Assembly (NCBI RefSeq): GCF_014930455.1 | Contig: NZ_JAAIYO010000003.1 | Span: forward strand, 969,066 to 1,033,065 | Direction: 5' to 3' | From: Corallococcus soli | GTDB taxonomy: Bacteria > Myxococcota > Myxococcia > Myxococcales > Myxococcaceae | Length of the DNA stretch: 64,000 nt | In this document: in pieces, positions 24,115 to 32,207 of the stretch | How positions within the stretch are numbered: the stretch's first letter is position 1 | Layout: each line of letters starts with the position of its first letter | Translations under genes and position numbers: made by a program | Notes under the pieces: model-generated | The model's database searches: none | Told to the model about the DNA's origin: nothing | What the model saw: only the letters and a program-made list of their open reading frames with translations

Positions 24115-26861
24115 AGCGCGAGGACCCTTCACCGTGGCAGCCTCCCGCGACGTTCGGTGAGTACCGACTGGTGCGGCCGCTGGGGCGTGGCGCGATGGGG
24201 GAGGTGTACCTCGCGCATGACACGGTGCTGGACCGCTGGGTGGCGGTGAAGTTCATCACGGGCGTCGCGCCCGACGAGGTGCAGCGCGAGCGCTTCCGCA
24301 CCGAGGCCCGCGCGATTGCCCGGGTGCAGCACCCGAACGTGGTGGGCATCCACCGGGTGGGCGAGGTGCGGGATCGCCCGTACCTGGTGTCGGAGTTCCT
24401 GCGCGGCGAAAGCCTGGATCGCCTGGCGCGACCGGTGCCGTGGGAGCGCGTGCTGGAGCTTGGCATCGGGCTGTCGCGGGGCCTGGCGGCGGCGCACCGG
24501 CAGGGGGTGCTGCACCGCGACCTCAAGCCCGCGAACGCGCTGCTGACCAAGGACGGGCAGGTGAAGCTGCTCGACTTCGGCGTGGCGAAGCTGCTCGACG
24601 TGGCGGGGGGGAGCGCAGGGCCCGCAAACCTGTCCGACAGTCGGACAGATTTGGCAGAGGGCCTACCGGAGGGCGGCGAGGAGGCTTCGCGGCGGAGCAT
24701 GGCGACGGGGCATGGCGGCGGTGACGGCCCGGAGGCTTCGCGTTGGGCGGCGGCGGCTGCGCGTTCAGATGTCGATGCCGTAGGAGCCACGCCAATCCTT
24801 GCGTCCGCGAACCGGGCCACGCTGGCTTCAGTTGGGTCCCTCCCCAGGAGTGCGCCGGAGCAGGCGACGGCCGACCTTCCACGCGATGGAGCCGCAGATG
24901 CCGCTCATCGCACCGCGACCATAACCCCGCCAGCGAAGGACCTCCCGAGCCGCCCCTTGGACCTGCTGTCCACAGGCCGCATCGGGACCCCGCTCTACAT
25001 GGCGCCCGAGGTGTGGCGGGGCGAGCCGGCCACCGCGCGAAGCGACCTCTTCTCGCTGGGCGTCCTCCTCCATGAGCTGTGCGGAGGCCTCACGCCCGGT
25101 CCGCTCGCGGACGCCCCGCTTGAACCCCGGACCTTCACACCCCTGGATCGAGTGGTGCCCGGGATCGATCCCGCGTTCGCGTCGGTCGTCATGCGGTGTC
25201 TCGCGCATGAGCCCTCCGAGCGCTTCGACTCCGCGGAGGCCCTGCGCGAGGCCCTGGAGTCGATCGCCGCGCGACGCTCCGCGACCCTTGGGCATGCCGC
25301 CGCGCCCGCGCGAGTCCGCCCCCGCTGGCTGCGCGTCACCCGGGTGGTGGCGCTTCCGTTCCTGGCCGCGGCCCTCCTCCTCGGGGGCAACTGGTACGGG
25401 GAGCGCTCCCGGCGCCTCGACGCGGAGCAGGCGCTGGCCTCCGTGGCCCCGCTGCTCGACGAGGGCCGTGTCCTGGAGTCGCGGATTGAGGCCCTCCGCG
25501 CGGAGGCGTTCACCGCGTTCGACTCGGACCGCGTGCCCATCGCCGAGGACACCTGGTCCCAGGCCCTGGCCCTGGGCGTGAAGCAGGCCCGGCGCTACGA
25601 AGAGGCCACCGCCATCCTCGATACCGCCCGGATGCGCGTGGGCGCGGGCCGGAGCGATCCGTTGGAGCAACGCCTCGCGGACCTGCTCCTCCAGCGCATC
25701 CTCGTCGCGGAGCGCGACCGCAAGCCCGAGGCCCGCGCGGCCCTGCTCCAACGCCTGGACGAAGTGGACCCAAGCGGTGTCACGAGCCACAAGCTGACCG
25801 CCCCCGTCCGCGTGGACCTGGACAGCGATCCCCCTGGCGCCGTCGTCCAGGTCGAAAGCCTGGAGCCGATCACCGGCGAGCCCCCCGGCCCCTGGACCTT
25901 CGGCACCACGCCCATCACCTCCGGCCTCACCCTGTCACCCGGCTCCTACCGCCTGACGTTCACGCGACCGGACCGGCCGCCGGTGCGCTACCCCGTGCTG
26001 CTCGGGCGCGGAGGCGTCTTCCAGGCCCGCGTCGTCCTCCCCAAGCACGTCCCGGACGGCTACGTCTACGTGCCCCCGGGCCGCTTCCTCTACGGCAGCG
26101 GCGACGACGAGAGCATCCGCCGCACCGTCGTGCGCACGCGCCCGCTGCACCCGCTCACCACCGGCGCCTTCCTCATCGCGCGCCACGAAGTCACGTACGC
26201 GGACTGGCTCACCTGGCTGCGCGCGCTGCCCACCGCGGAGCGCGCCGCGCGCAGGCCCCGGGGCACGAACTACTTCGGCACCATCGAGCTGCTCCCCAAT
26301 CCCGACGACACCTGGACCTTCCACCTGGAACACGAGGGCGTCGCCTACCACGCGAGGGAAGGGGAGCCCCTGCGCTACCAGGACCGCCAGCTGCGCGCCG
26401 AACAGGACTGGCGCCGCTTCCCCGTGTCCGGCATCTCCTGGGAGGACGCCCGCGCCTACGTGGCCTGGCTGGACGCCACCGGCCGGCTGCCCCGCGCGCG
26501 CCTGTGCACCGAGCGGGAGTGGGAGCGCGCCGCCCGGGGCGCGGACGGTCGCGACTATCCGCACGGCCCCACGCTCGCGCCGGACGACGCCAACTTCGAC
26601 GCCACCTACGGGCGCAAGCCGCGCGCCTTCGGGCCGGACGCGGTGGGCTCCCACCCCAGGTCGGACAGCCCCTTCGGCGTGGCGGACCAGTCCGGCAACG
26701 TGTGGGAGTGGCTGGTGACGGACACGGCCGGCACGCCCGCGTACGGAGGCGGGTCGTTCTACCAGGACGCGCTCACCGCCCGGGTCCTCAACCACGGCGA
26801 CGGAGAGCCGCGCACGCGCTTCCCCTTCATCGGGATGCGCGTATGCGCGTCCGTGCCGTGA
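24111..26861 (+). CDS. Ser/Thr kinase fused to PEGA-like and SUMF1 (formylglycine-generating-like) domains
   Basis: A 916-residue membrane protein. The kinase has GRGAMGEVY, Lys47 (VAVKF), HRDLKPAN (Asp137), DFG (155-157) and APE (298-300). The DFG-APE interval is about 140 residues; most kinases have 20-35, so an Ala/Ser/Arg-rich insert of more than 100 residues interrupts the activation segment. A membrane helix at about 412-430 (VALPFLAAALLLGG) and a helical region precede a PEGA-like domain at about 565-640 (DLDSDPPGAVVQV, LSPGSYRLTF). Residues 650-916 are a SUMF1/FGE-sulfatase domain (VPPGRFLYGSGDDES, GISWEDARAYVAWL, LCTEREWERAARG, DQSGNVWEW) outside the membrane. The start overlaps the stop of the FHA activator gene. 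Kinase-SUMF1 fusions occur in myxobacteria; what the outer domain senses is unknown. Confidence 0.9.
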   Translation: MKREDPSPWQPPATFGEYRLVRPLGRGAMGEVYLAHDTVLDRWVAVKFITGVAPDEVQRERFRTEARAIARVQHPNVVGIHRVGEVRDRPYLVSEFLRGESLDRLARPVPWERVLELGIGLSRGLAAAHRQGVLHRDLKPANALLTKDGQVKLLDFGVAKLLDVAGGSAGPANLSDSRTDLAEGLPEGGEEASRRSMATGHGGGDGPEASRWAAAAARSDVDAVGATPILASANRATLASVGSLPRSAPEQATADLPRDGAADAAHRTATITPPAKDLPSRPLDLLSTGRIGTPLYMAPEVWRGEPATARSDLFSLGVLLHELCGGLTPGPLADAPLEPRTFTPLDRVVPGIDPAFASVVMRCLAHEPSERFDSAEALREALESIAARRSATLGHAAAPARVRPRWLRVTRVVALPFLAAALLLGGNWYGERSRRLDAEQALASVAPLLDEGRVLESRIEALRAEAFTAFDSDRVPIAEDTWSQALALGVKQARRYEEATAILDTARMRVGAGRSDPLEQRLADLLLQRILVAERDRKPEARAALLQRLDEVDPSGVTSHKLTAPVRVDLDSDPPGAVVQVESLEPITGEPPGPWTFGTTPITSGLTLSPGSYRLTFTRPDRPPVRYPVLLGRGGVFQARVVLPKHVPDGYVYVPPGRFLYGSGDDESIRRTVVRTRPLHPLTTGAFLIARHEVTYADWLTWLRALPTAERAARRPRGTNYFGTIELLPNPDDTWTFHLEHEGVAYHAREGEPLRYQDRQLRAEQDWRRFPVSGISWEDARAYVAWLDATGRLPRARLCTEREWERAARGADGRDYPHGPTLAPDDANFDATYGRKPRAFGPDAVGSHPRSDSPFGVADQSGNVWEWLVTDTAGTPAYGGGSFYQDALTARVLNHGDGEPRTRFPFIGMRVCASVP
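24630..24648. repeat. Perfect palindrome inside the kinase insert
   Basis: Eight-base arms CTGTCCGA and TCGGACAG flank a CAG loop. It lies within the coding sequence for the extra activation-segment residues (LSDSRTD). The neighbouring composition is looser than in the kinase core. It may be one copy of a dispersed palindromic element. Confidence 0.5.
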
Positions 26862-26862
26862 G

Positions 26863-28479
26863 TCAGAGGTCGCGCCCCGGGAGCTGGCCCACGGCGGGCA
26901 GATGGCCCAGGTCCTTCACGAAGACGAACGCGGAGGAGGGGGGCTGGGTGGACGTGGCGTAGAAGCCCAGCGTCGGGTGCCTCCACAGCTTCAGGGGCCG
27001 GCGCTGCCCCGTGCTGTCGGCATCCACGGCGCTGTACACATAGCCCTCGATGCCCTGGTCCGCGTTGACGGCATGGAGGAAGTAGCCGGTGGCGGGAGCA
27101 CAGGTGTTCGAGTCCGTGAGCAGCCTGCGCCCCACGTGGTCCACGCACCGGTACAGCGGCTTGATGAAGGACCCCATGCGCTTCTTGATGGCTGAAGGCA
27201 GCTTCGCGGAGAGGATGGGGCCCTCCGCGCGCAGGGGGACGAGCGACGACGTGTCCGCCAGCCCGTCGCCATTGAGGTCCGCCCGGAACGAGGCCACGTC
27301 CACGATGCCCGGGTGCTCCTGGAGATCCGCCACCACCGAAGTGGTCGTCACGAACTCCGTGTCCGCCTTCTTGAACATCACCAGCGCACGGTCGATGAAG
27401 AGCGAATAGGAGACGATCAGCGTGTCGTCCGCGTAGTTCGTCAGCTTCATGTCCTCGCACGGACGGACGGAAGGCCCGGTGGCGATGACGGGAGGGATGC
27501 CGGCTTCGAGCGCGCGGTTGAGGCACGTGGCCTCCAGCGACAGGCTGTCCCAGCGCTTCTTGCCCAGGCACAGCGGCCGGACCGTGCCGCAGGAGTCCCG
27601 CCGCCAGACGGCTTCGAGCGCGTACTGCCCATGCTCCACGGTCGCCACGGGGTAGCCGCCGGGGCTCAGCGCCAGGGCGGCCTGCGGTCCCATGAACGAC
27701 AGCGGGGTGCCATCCAGCGTGTTGCTTCTCCCCTCGCCGCAATAGTCCGCCCGCGCCATGCGCGTGCAGAGCTCATGGGACTCGAGCGCGACGTCGTCCC
27801 CGTTGACGGCCCCGCTCCAGGGCGCATAGCCCCAGTCGATGCATTTGGCGATGACACCACCGCCCACGAAGAACGGATTGGTGGTGGTGCCCTGGTTCGA
27901 AGGCGCGCACGCGAAGGTGAAGTAGTCCGGGTTCTTCAGCAGCGCACCGCCCGCCGACCACGCATGGGGCACCGCGAACGCGAACCCACTGCCTGACGGG
28001 CACAGCGGCACGGTCGTCTTGTCATCCGTGGTGGCGCTCACCCGGAACTCCCAGCGTGCCGCGCCGGAGTTGAGGTTCTCGCTCGTGCACGCGACCGGGG
28101 ACGACGTGATGCCCACGTGACAGCGGGCCTCCTGGATGACGAGCCTCACCGAGCGGCCCTCGAACGGCGCGCGGAAGGTCGTCCCCACCAGCGAGGGCCC
28201 ATCCAGGAGCACCCCTGGAAACGGTGGAGTCCCCCCGGTGCAGGTCAGCTGCCACACGACGATCCGCCCGCCCACCATGCCGGACTTCACCGTCGCGCAC
28301 GTCACGCCCGTGGGAAGCGGCGGCCCCTCCACGGAGGCATGCGGGATGTTGATGGACTCGAAGCGCTCCGAGCCATGCAGCTGCGTCCCCTGCGCGCTGT
28401 TCGTCGGAGGAGGCTCCGCGACCGCCCCCGAGCCTCCCAGCAGCACCGCGCCCAGCAGCCCCTGCTTCCAGACCTTCAT
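26863..28479 (-). CDS. Secreted ADYC-domain protein
   Basis: A 538-residue protein with a signal peptide (KQGLLGAVLLGGSGAVA). The central block CTRMARADYCGEGRSNTLDG is the diagnostic motif of the ADYC domain, a family I know mainly from myxobacteria and without a known function. About 17 cysteines suggest several disulfides outside the cytoplasm. A beta-rich N-terminal half precedes the ADYC region; the C-terminal half has DLNGDGLADTSSLVP, an acidic loop resembling a calcium-binding or FG-GAP-like turn. ATG 28479 was chosen because it gives the signal peptide directly. The stop lies one base from the convergent kinase stop. A pair of 16-base direct repeats lies 125-192 bases upstream of the start. 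Confidence 0.78.
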   Translation of the reverse strand: MKVWKQGLLGAVLLGGSGAVAEPPPTNSAQGTQLHGSERFESINIPHASVEGPPLPTGVTCATVKSGMVGGRIVVWQLTCTGGTPPFPGVLLDGPSLVGTTFRAPFEGRSVRLVIQEARCHVGITSSPVACTSENLNSGAARWEFRVSATTDDKTTVPLCPSGSGFAFAVPHAWSAGGALLKNPDYFTFACAPSNQGTTTNPFFVGGGVIAKCIDWGYAPWSGAVNGDDVALESHELCTRMARADYCGEGRSNTLDGTPLSFMGPQAALALSPGGYPVATVEHGQYALEAVWRRDSCGTVRPLCLGKKRWDSLSLEATCLNRALEAGIPPVIATGPSVRPCEDMKLTNYADDTLIVSYSLFIDRALVMFKKADTEFVTTTSVVADLQEHPGIVDVASFRADLNGDGLADTSSLVPLRAEGPILSAKLPSAIKKRMGSFIKPLYRCVDHVGRRLLTDSNTCAPATGYFLHAVNADQGIEGYVYSAVDADSTGQRRPLKLWRHPTLGFYATSTQPPSSAFVFVKDLGHLPAVGQLPGRDL

Positions 28480-28603
28480 GATGGCTGACACGTGTTCGTC
28501 TCCCGCCTGCGCTTGATTTCGCGAGGCGCTCGAACGCACCCCCGCATGGACCTGTACGCCGGACACGTTTGCAATTCGAAGGCCCGCATTCTTCGCCATG
28601 GCC

Positions 28604-28671
28604 GGTGTGCAAACCTTGCCGGGAGTGCAAGCCCCGCACGCCCTGGCACCGGGGCGGTGTGCAAACCTTGC
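28604..28671. repeat. Two 16-base direct repeats in an intergenic control region
   Basis: The sequence GGTGTGCAAACCTTGC occurs at 28604-28619 and again, identically, at 28656-28671, 52 bases apart start to start (about five helical turns). Between them is a partial match (AGTGCAAGCC) and further left an inverted relative (GTTTGCAA). The pair lies between the divergent ADYC gene (start 28479) and the open frames at 28755 and 28973, so it may be an operator pair. Confidence 0.55.
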
Positions 28672-28754
28672 ACGGCGCGCCGCGCTTCCTTGCCCCCGCC
28701 GCATCCCCCAGAATGCCGCCGCTGCCGCACGTTCCATACGAAGAGGGAGAGGGC

Positions 28755-28847
28755 ATGTCCCCGGGCACCCGCATCCTGGCCGCGCTCGCGCTGCTCTCAC
28801 TGTCCGGGGCCGCTTCCGCGACAGCTCCGCGCACCCGAGCGCCCTGA
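28755..28847 (+). pseudogene. Signal-peptide-only ORF, probably a gene remnant
   Basis: Thirty codons starting at ATG 28755 with a good ribosome-binding site (GGGAGAGGG). Residues 1-24 (TRILAALALLSLSGAASATA) form a complete signal peptide, then the frame stops after APRTRAP. A frame shifted by one base stays open towards the next gene. This looks like the 5' end of a lost or frameshifted secreted protein gene; a genuine small secreted peptide is the alternative. The rest of the 28480-28972 gap contains only the direct repeats. Confidence 0.4.
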
Positions 28848-28972
28848 AGGTCTCCGTGCTGCCGGCGCTGGACGACGAAGTCCCCAGCCGGACGCGCGCG
28901 GTCTGCTACGCTCGGGCACCGCCGGGGCGCGAGCGCTTCACGCCACCACCTTCGACCCATGACGGGAGGGAC

Positions 28973-30049
28973 ATGACCGGTCACGACCGGACCGACGCCG
29001 GGCTGGTGCTGCTCGACGGAAGCATGGGGGCGGGAGGGGGACACATCCTCCGCTCGGCGCTGTGCCTGTCGCTCATCACCGGACGGCCCTTCCACCTCAC
29101 GCGGCTGCGCGAGCAGCGGGAGCCTTCGGGGCTGAGGCCCCAGCACCTGGCCTCCGTGCGCGGCGCGGAGGCCCTGAGCACCAGCACCAGCGAGGGCGCC
29201 GTCGTGGGCGCGTCCGAGCTGCGCTTCACCCCCGGCCCGGTGCGCGCGGGGGACTACCTGCTGGAGGTCGGCGCCGCGGGCAGCACGCCGCTGCTCTTCC
29301 AGTGCCTCGTGTACCCGCTGGCGCTCGCGGGCGGGGGACGGCTCACGCTGCGGGGCGCCACGCACCCGCGCAACAGCCCCAGCTTCCACGCGCTCACGGG
29401 CGCCTGGCTGCCGGTTGCGCGCGCCTACGGGTTTCCGGTGCAGCTGTCGCTGACGCACGCGGGCTTCCATCCGGAGGGCGCGGGCGAGTTCACCGCGCAG
29501 GTGGGCGCCCCGGGCGAACCGCCGCTGCGGGTGGACCTGCCGGCGCGCGGCGTGCTGCGCGAGGTGCGGGTGGCGTCCTTCGTGGGCGGGCTGCCCTTCG
29601 CCGTGGCGGAGCGTCAGTCCCGCGCCGCGGTGGCCGCGCTGCGCGAGCGGGGCATCCTGGCGGAGGCGGACAACCGGCCGCTGCCGGTGACGCGCTCACA
29701 GGGCACGGTGACGTTCGTGCTGGCGCAGTTCGAGCACACCGTCGCGGCCTTCACGTCCCTGGGCGACCGCGCGCTCGACGCTGAGGCCGTGGGCCGGAGC
29801 GCGGCCGAGTCGCTGACCCGGTTCATGGAGACGGGCGGGGCGCTGGACGAACACCTGGCGGAGCAGCTGCTCCTGCCGGCGGCGCTCCTGGCGTCGGGGA
29901 GGCTGGGACCGGTGACGCCGGGCACCACGCGCTTCACCACCGCGCGGGTCACCGGGGCGCTGACGACCCAGGCGGAGGTGCTGCGGCGCTTCCTGCCCGT
30001 GGCCATCGACGTGGAGCCGGGCGGGCTGGTGGAGATCCGCCCGGCCTGA
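28973..30049 (+). CDS. rtcA: RNA 3'-phosphate cyclase (RtcA) homologue lacking catalytic residues
   Basis: A 358-residue protein starting at ATG 28973 behind GGGAGGG. Family features are clear: LLDGSMGAGGGHILRSALCLSLITGRPF at the start, RPQHLASVRGAEAL, RAGDYLLEVGAAGSTPLLFQ, GFHPEGAGE, SFVGGLPFAVAERQ, and the C-terminal EHLAEQLLLPAALLASG...RRFLPV. RtcA converts RNA 3'-phosphates to 2',3'-cyclic ends through a covalent histidine-AMP. Aligned by eye with E. coli RtcA, the conserved Glu of GEGGG is Ala here (GAGGG), and the nucleophilic His of the SCHLLTN motif corresponds to Ala in GALTTQ; no other His occurs in that segment. The protein is thus probably inactive as a cyclase. No rtcB or rtcR is nearby. 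Confidence 0.85.
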   Translation: MTGHDRTDAGLVLLDGSMGAGGGHILRSALCLSLITGRPFHLTRLREQREPSGLRPQHLASVRGAEALSTSTSEGAVVGASELRFTPGPVRAGDYLLEVGAAGSTPLLFQCLVYPLALAGGGRLTLRGATHPRNSPSFHALTGAWLPVARAYGFPVQLSLTHAGFHPEGAGEFTAQVGAPGEPPLRVDLPARGVLREVRVASFVGGLPFAVAERQSRAAVAALRERGILAEADNRPLPVTRSQGTVTFVLAQFEHTVAAFTSLGDRALDAEAVGRSAAESLTRFMETGGALDEHLAEQLLLPAALLASGRLGPVTPGTTRFTTARVTGALTTQAEVLRRFLPVAIDVEPGGLVEIRPA

Positions 30050-30065
30050 CGCTGGCGCCGGGAGG

Positions 30066-30416
30066 CTAGGCCTCGTCCTCGCCGGCATCATGCGCGCCGA
30101 AGGTCTTGCTGGCGGCCATGTCCTTCACCGTGCCGCGGTAGGCGCGGATGGCGAAGGGCAGACACACCATGAAGATGATGCCCGCGAGGCCAATGGCCCT
30201 CCAGGGCATGGGCTTCTCCTTGGGCTTCTCGTCCTTGCTGTAACCGTGGAGGTTGTTGCCCATGGCGCGCGCCTTGGCGGCGTCCCGCTCTTCCTGGGTC
30301 AACTCCCTGGGGTTCTGGAACTCCTGCGGCTGACGGCGCTGCGGTTGGGCCATGACAGCACCGCCCCAGACGAGGGCGAGGATGAGAACAAGCCGGGGGA
30401 GCGAGGGGGAGGGCAT
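30066..30416 (-). CDS. Small membrane protein, function unknown
   Basis: A 116-residue protein: a signal peptide or first membrane helix (LVLILALVWGGAVMA), a polar Gln/Arg/Lys-rich segment (QPQRRQPQEFQNPRELTQEE), a second membrane helix (AIGLAGIIFMVCLPFAIRAY) and a short acidic cytoplasmic tail. It has no recognisable domain. It converges with the rtcA-like gene (16 bases apart) and is divergent from sppA, 78 bases away. Confidence 0.65.
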   Translation of the reverse strand: MPSPSLPRLVLILALVWGGAVMAQPQRRQPQEFQNPRELTQEERDAAKARAMGNNLHGYSKDEKPKEKPMPWRAIGLAGIIFMVCLPFAIRAYRGTVKDMAASKTFGAHDAGEDEA

Positions 30417-30494
30417 GGGCCCTGAGCCTAACAGAGCCTCCGTTCACGATGAACAGGGGTTGCTTCACACCACCCAGGCCGTTACCCGCGCCCC

Positions 30495-32198
30495 ATGCTC
30501 CGGCTCCCCTTCGTCCTGCTGGCCAACCTGCTCCTGGGGCTGCGCCTGCTCCTGGGCCTGCCCTTCCGGCTGGTGGCGGCGCGGCGGAGGCCCGCCTGGG
30601 TGCGTTTCCGGCTCGCGGGCAGCCTCCCGTACCGGCCGGGTCCCGGCCCCCGGCTCCGCCTGAAGGGCATGAAGGTGGAGCCCGCGACCGTCACCTCGCT
30701 GGAGGCCTTCGGCCGGGCGCTGCGCGTGCTCGCCGCCGACCCCAGGGTGGAGGGCATCCTGCTGGAGGTGGAGGGGCTGGCCCTGACGGACGCCCGGCGC
30801 GAGGCCCTGCTGGCGCTGCTGGCGGACTTCCAGGCCGCCGGCAAGCGGGTGGTGTCGTGGGCGGTGATGGTGGACACGAACGAATACCCCGTGCTCGGCG
30901 CGGCGGACGAGGTCCTGCTCGCCCCCATGGGGCGCGTGGAGCTGGTGGGCTACGCGGCGGAGGCCACGGTGCTGGGCGAAGCCTTCGGCCGGGTGGGCAT
31001 CCACGCCCACTTCGCCCGCCGGGGTGACTACAAGACGGCGCCGGAGTTCTTCACGGACGGGAAGGTGTCCGACATCCAGCGCCAGACGCTGGAGACGTTC
31101 CTGGACGAGCGCTTCGGCGTGCTGGTGGAGGCCCTCCGCCGCTCGCGCGGGAAGACGCCGGAGGAGGCGAAGGCGCTCATCGACGCCGGGCCCTACAGCG
31201 CGAAGCGGGCGCTGGAGGCGGGGCTGGTGGACGGGCTGGTCCATCAGGCGGACCTGGGCGCCCACCTGGGCCTGGAGGGCCGGAAGCAGGACGGCGGGGA
31301 CGAAGCGCCGGTGCCCACCTTCGGCGCGTACCTGGCGACGCACGCCTTCCCGCCGGTGCGCTGGCTGCCGCTGCGACGTCGGCCCCGCCTGGCGGTGGTG
31401 GACGTGACGGGCATCATCGTCCCGGGCAGCGGGGGCGCGGGCCGCTTCGCGGCGGCGGACACGGTGGTGAAGGCGCTGCGCAAGGCGGGGCGCGACCCCA
31501 GGGCGAAGGCCGTCGTGCTGGCGGTGAACAGCCCGGGCGGGTCGGGGCTCGCGTCGGAGCAGCTGCTGGAGGCGGTGAAGCGGGTGGCGAAGCAGAAGCC
31601 GGTCATCGCGTACGTGGATCAGGTGTGCGCGAGCGGCGGGTACATGGCGGCCATCGGCGCGAGGGAGATCTGGTCCGCGCCGCACGCCGTCGTGGGCTCC
31701 ATTGGCGTCTTCATCGGCAAGTTCGAATACGGCGGCCTGCTGGAGAAGCTGGGCGTCCAGCGCACCACGCTGACGCGGGGGGAGAACGCCGCGTTCGGCT
31801 CCAACTCCCGGGGCTTCACGCCGCACGAGCGCGCCGCGCTGGAGCGCGAGGTGGAGGAATCCTACCAGTCGTTCCTGGAGCTGGTGGCGCAAGCGCGCGG
31901 CCGGGCGAAGGAGGAGATCCACGAGCGCGCGGAGGGCAGGGTGTACTCGGGGCTGCGCGCGAGGGACGCGGGGCTGGTGGACCGCATCGGCGGCTTCGAG
32001 GAGGTCTGCCGCCACGCGATGGAGGAGGCGCGGCAGCCCTCCGACGACTTCGAGATCGTCCGTTACGGCGACAGGACCCGCTCGAAGCTGTCGCTCCTGA
32101 AGCTGCTGTCGGGCGCGGCCCACCCGACCCTGTATGCCTTCTGCATGGCGTCCTGGAGCCTCCAAGGGAGTTTCGGGACTTCCCGGCGCATGGACTAA
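30495..32198 (+). CDS. sppA: Signal peptide peptidase SppA (S49 family, long form)
   Basis: A 567-residue tandem S49 protease. The N-terminus has one membrane anchor (LLANLLLGLRLLLGLPF). The first half supplies the general base Lys180 (RGDYKTAPEFF) and the second half the nucleophile Ser380 in VCASGGYMAA, as in E. coli SppA, where the two halves form one active site in a tetradome ring. Other blocks are VLAVNSPGGSGLASE, VGSIGVFIGKFEY and RVYSGLRARDAGLVDRIGG. It degrades signal peptides left in the inner membrane. The length fits the E. coli-type (about 600 residues), not the short Bacillus type. The zinc-ribbon gene follows after nine bases and is probably co-transcribed. Confidence 0.92.
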   Translation: MLRLPFVLLANLLLGLRLLLGLPFRLVAARRRPAWVRFRLAGSLPYRPGPGPRLRLKGMKVEPATVTSLEAFGRALRVLAADPRVEGILLEVEGLALTDARREALLALLADFQAAGKRVVSWAVMVDTNEYPVLGAADEVLLAPMGRVELVGYAAEATVLGEAFGRVGIHAHFARRGDYKTAPEFFTDGKVSDIQRQTLETFLDERFGVLVEALRRSRGKTPEEAKALIDAGPYSAKRALEAGLVDGLVHQADLGAHLGLEGRKQDGGDEAPVPTFGAYLATHAFPPVRWLPLRRRPRLAVVDVTGIIVPGSGGAGRFAAADTVVKALRKAGRDPRAKAVVLAVNSPGGSGLASEQLLEAVKRVAKQKPVIAYVDQVCASGGYMAAIGAREIWSAPHAVVGSIGVFIGKFEYGGLLEKLGVQRTTLTRGENAAFGSNSRGFTPHERAALEREVEESYQSFLELVAQARGRAKEEIHERAEGRVYSGLRARDAGLVDRIGGFEEVCRHAMEEARQPSDDFEIVRYGDRTRSKLSLLKLLSGAAHPTLYAFCMASWSLQGSFGTSRRMD

Positions 32199-32207
32199 CA
32201 TGGCCCC

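Noticed and set aside
28604..28671. CRISPR array from the 16-base repeats
   Set aside because: Only two copies, too short, and no cas genes in the window.
28598..28972. N-terminal extension of the rtcA-like gene
   Set aside because: The added 125 residues are not RtcA-like and cover the direct repeats; ATG 28973 has a strong ribosome-binding site.
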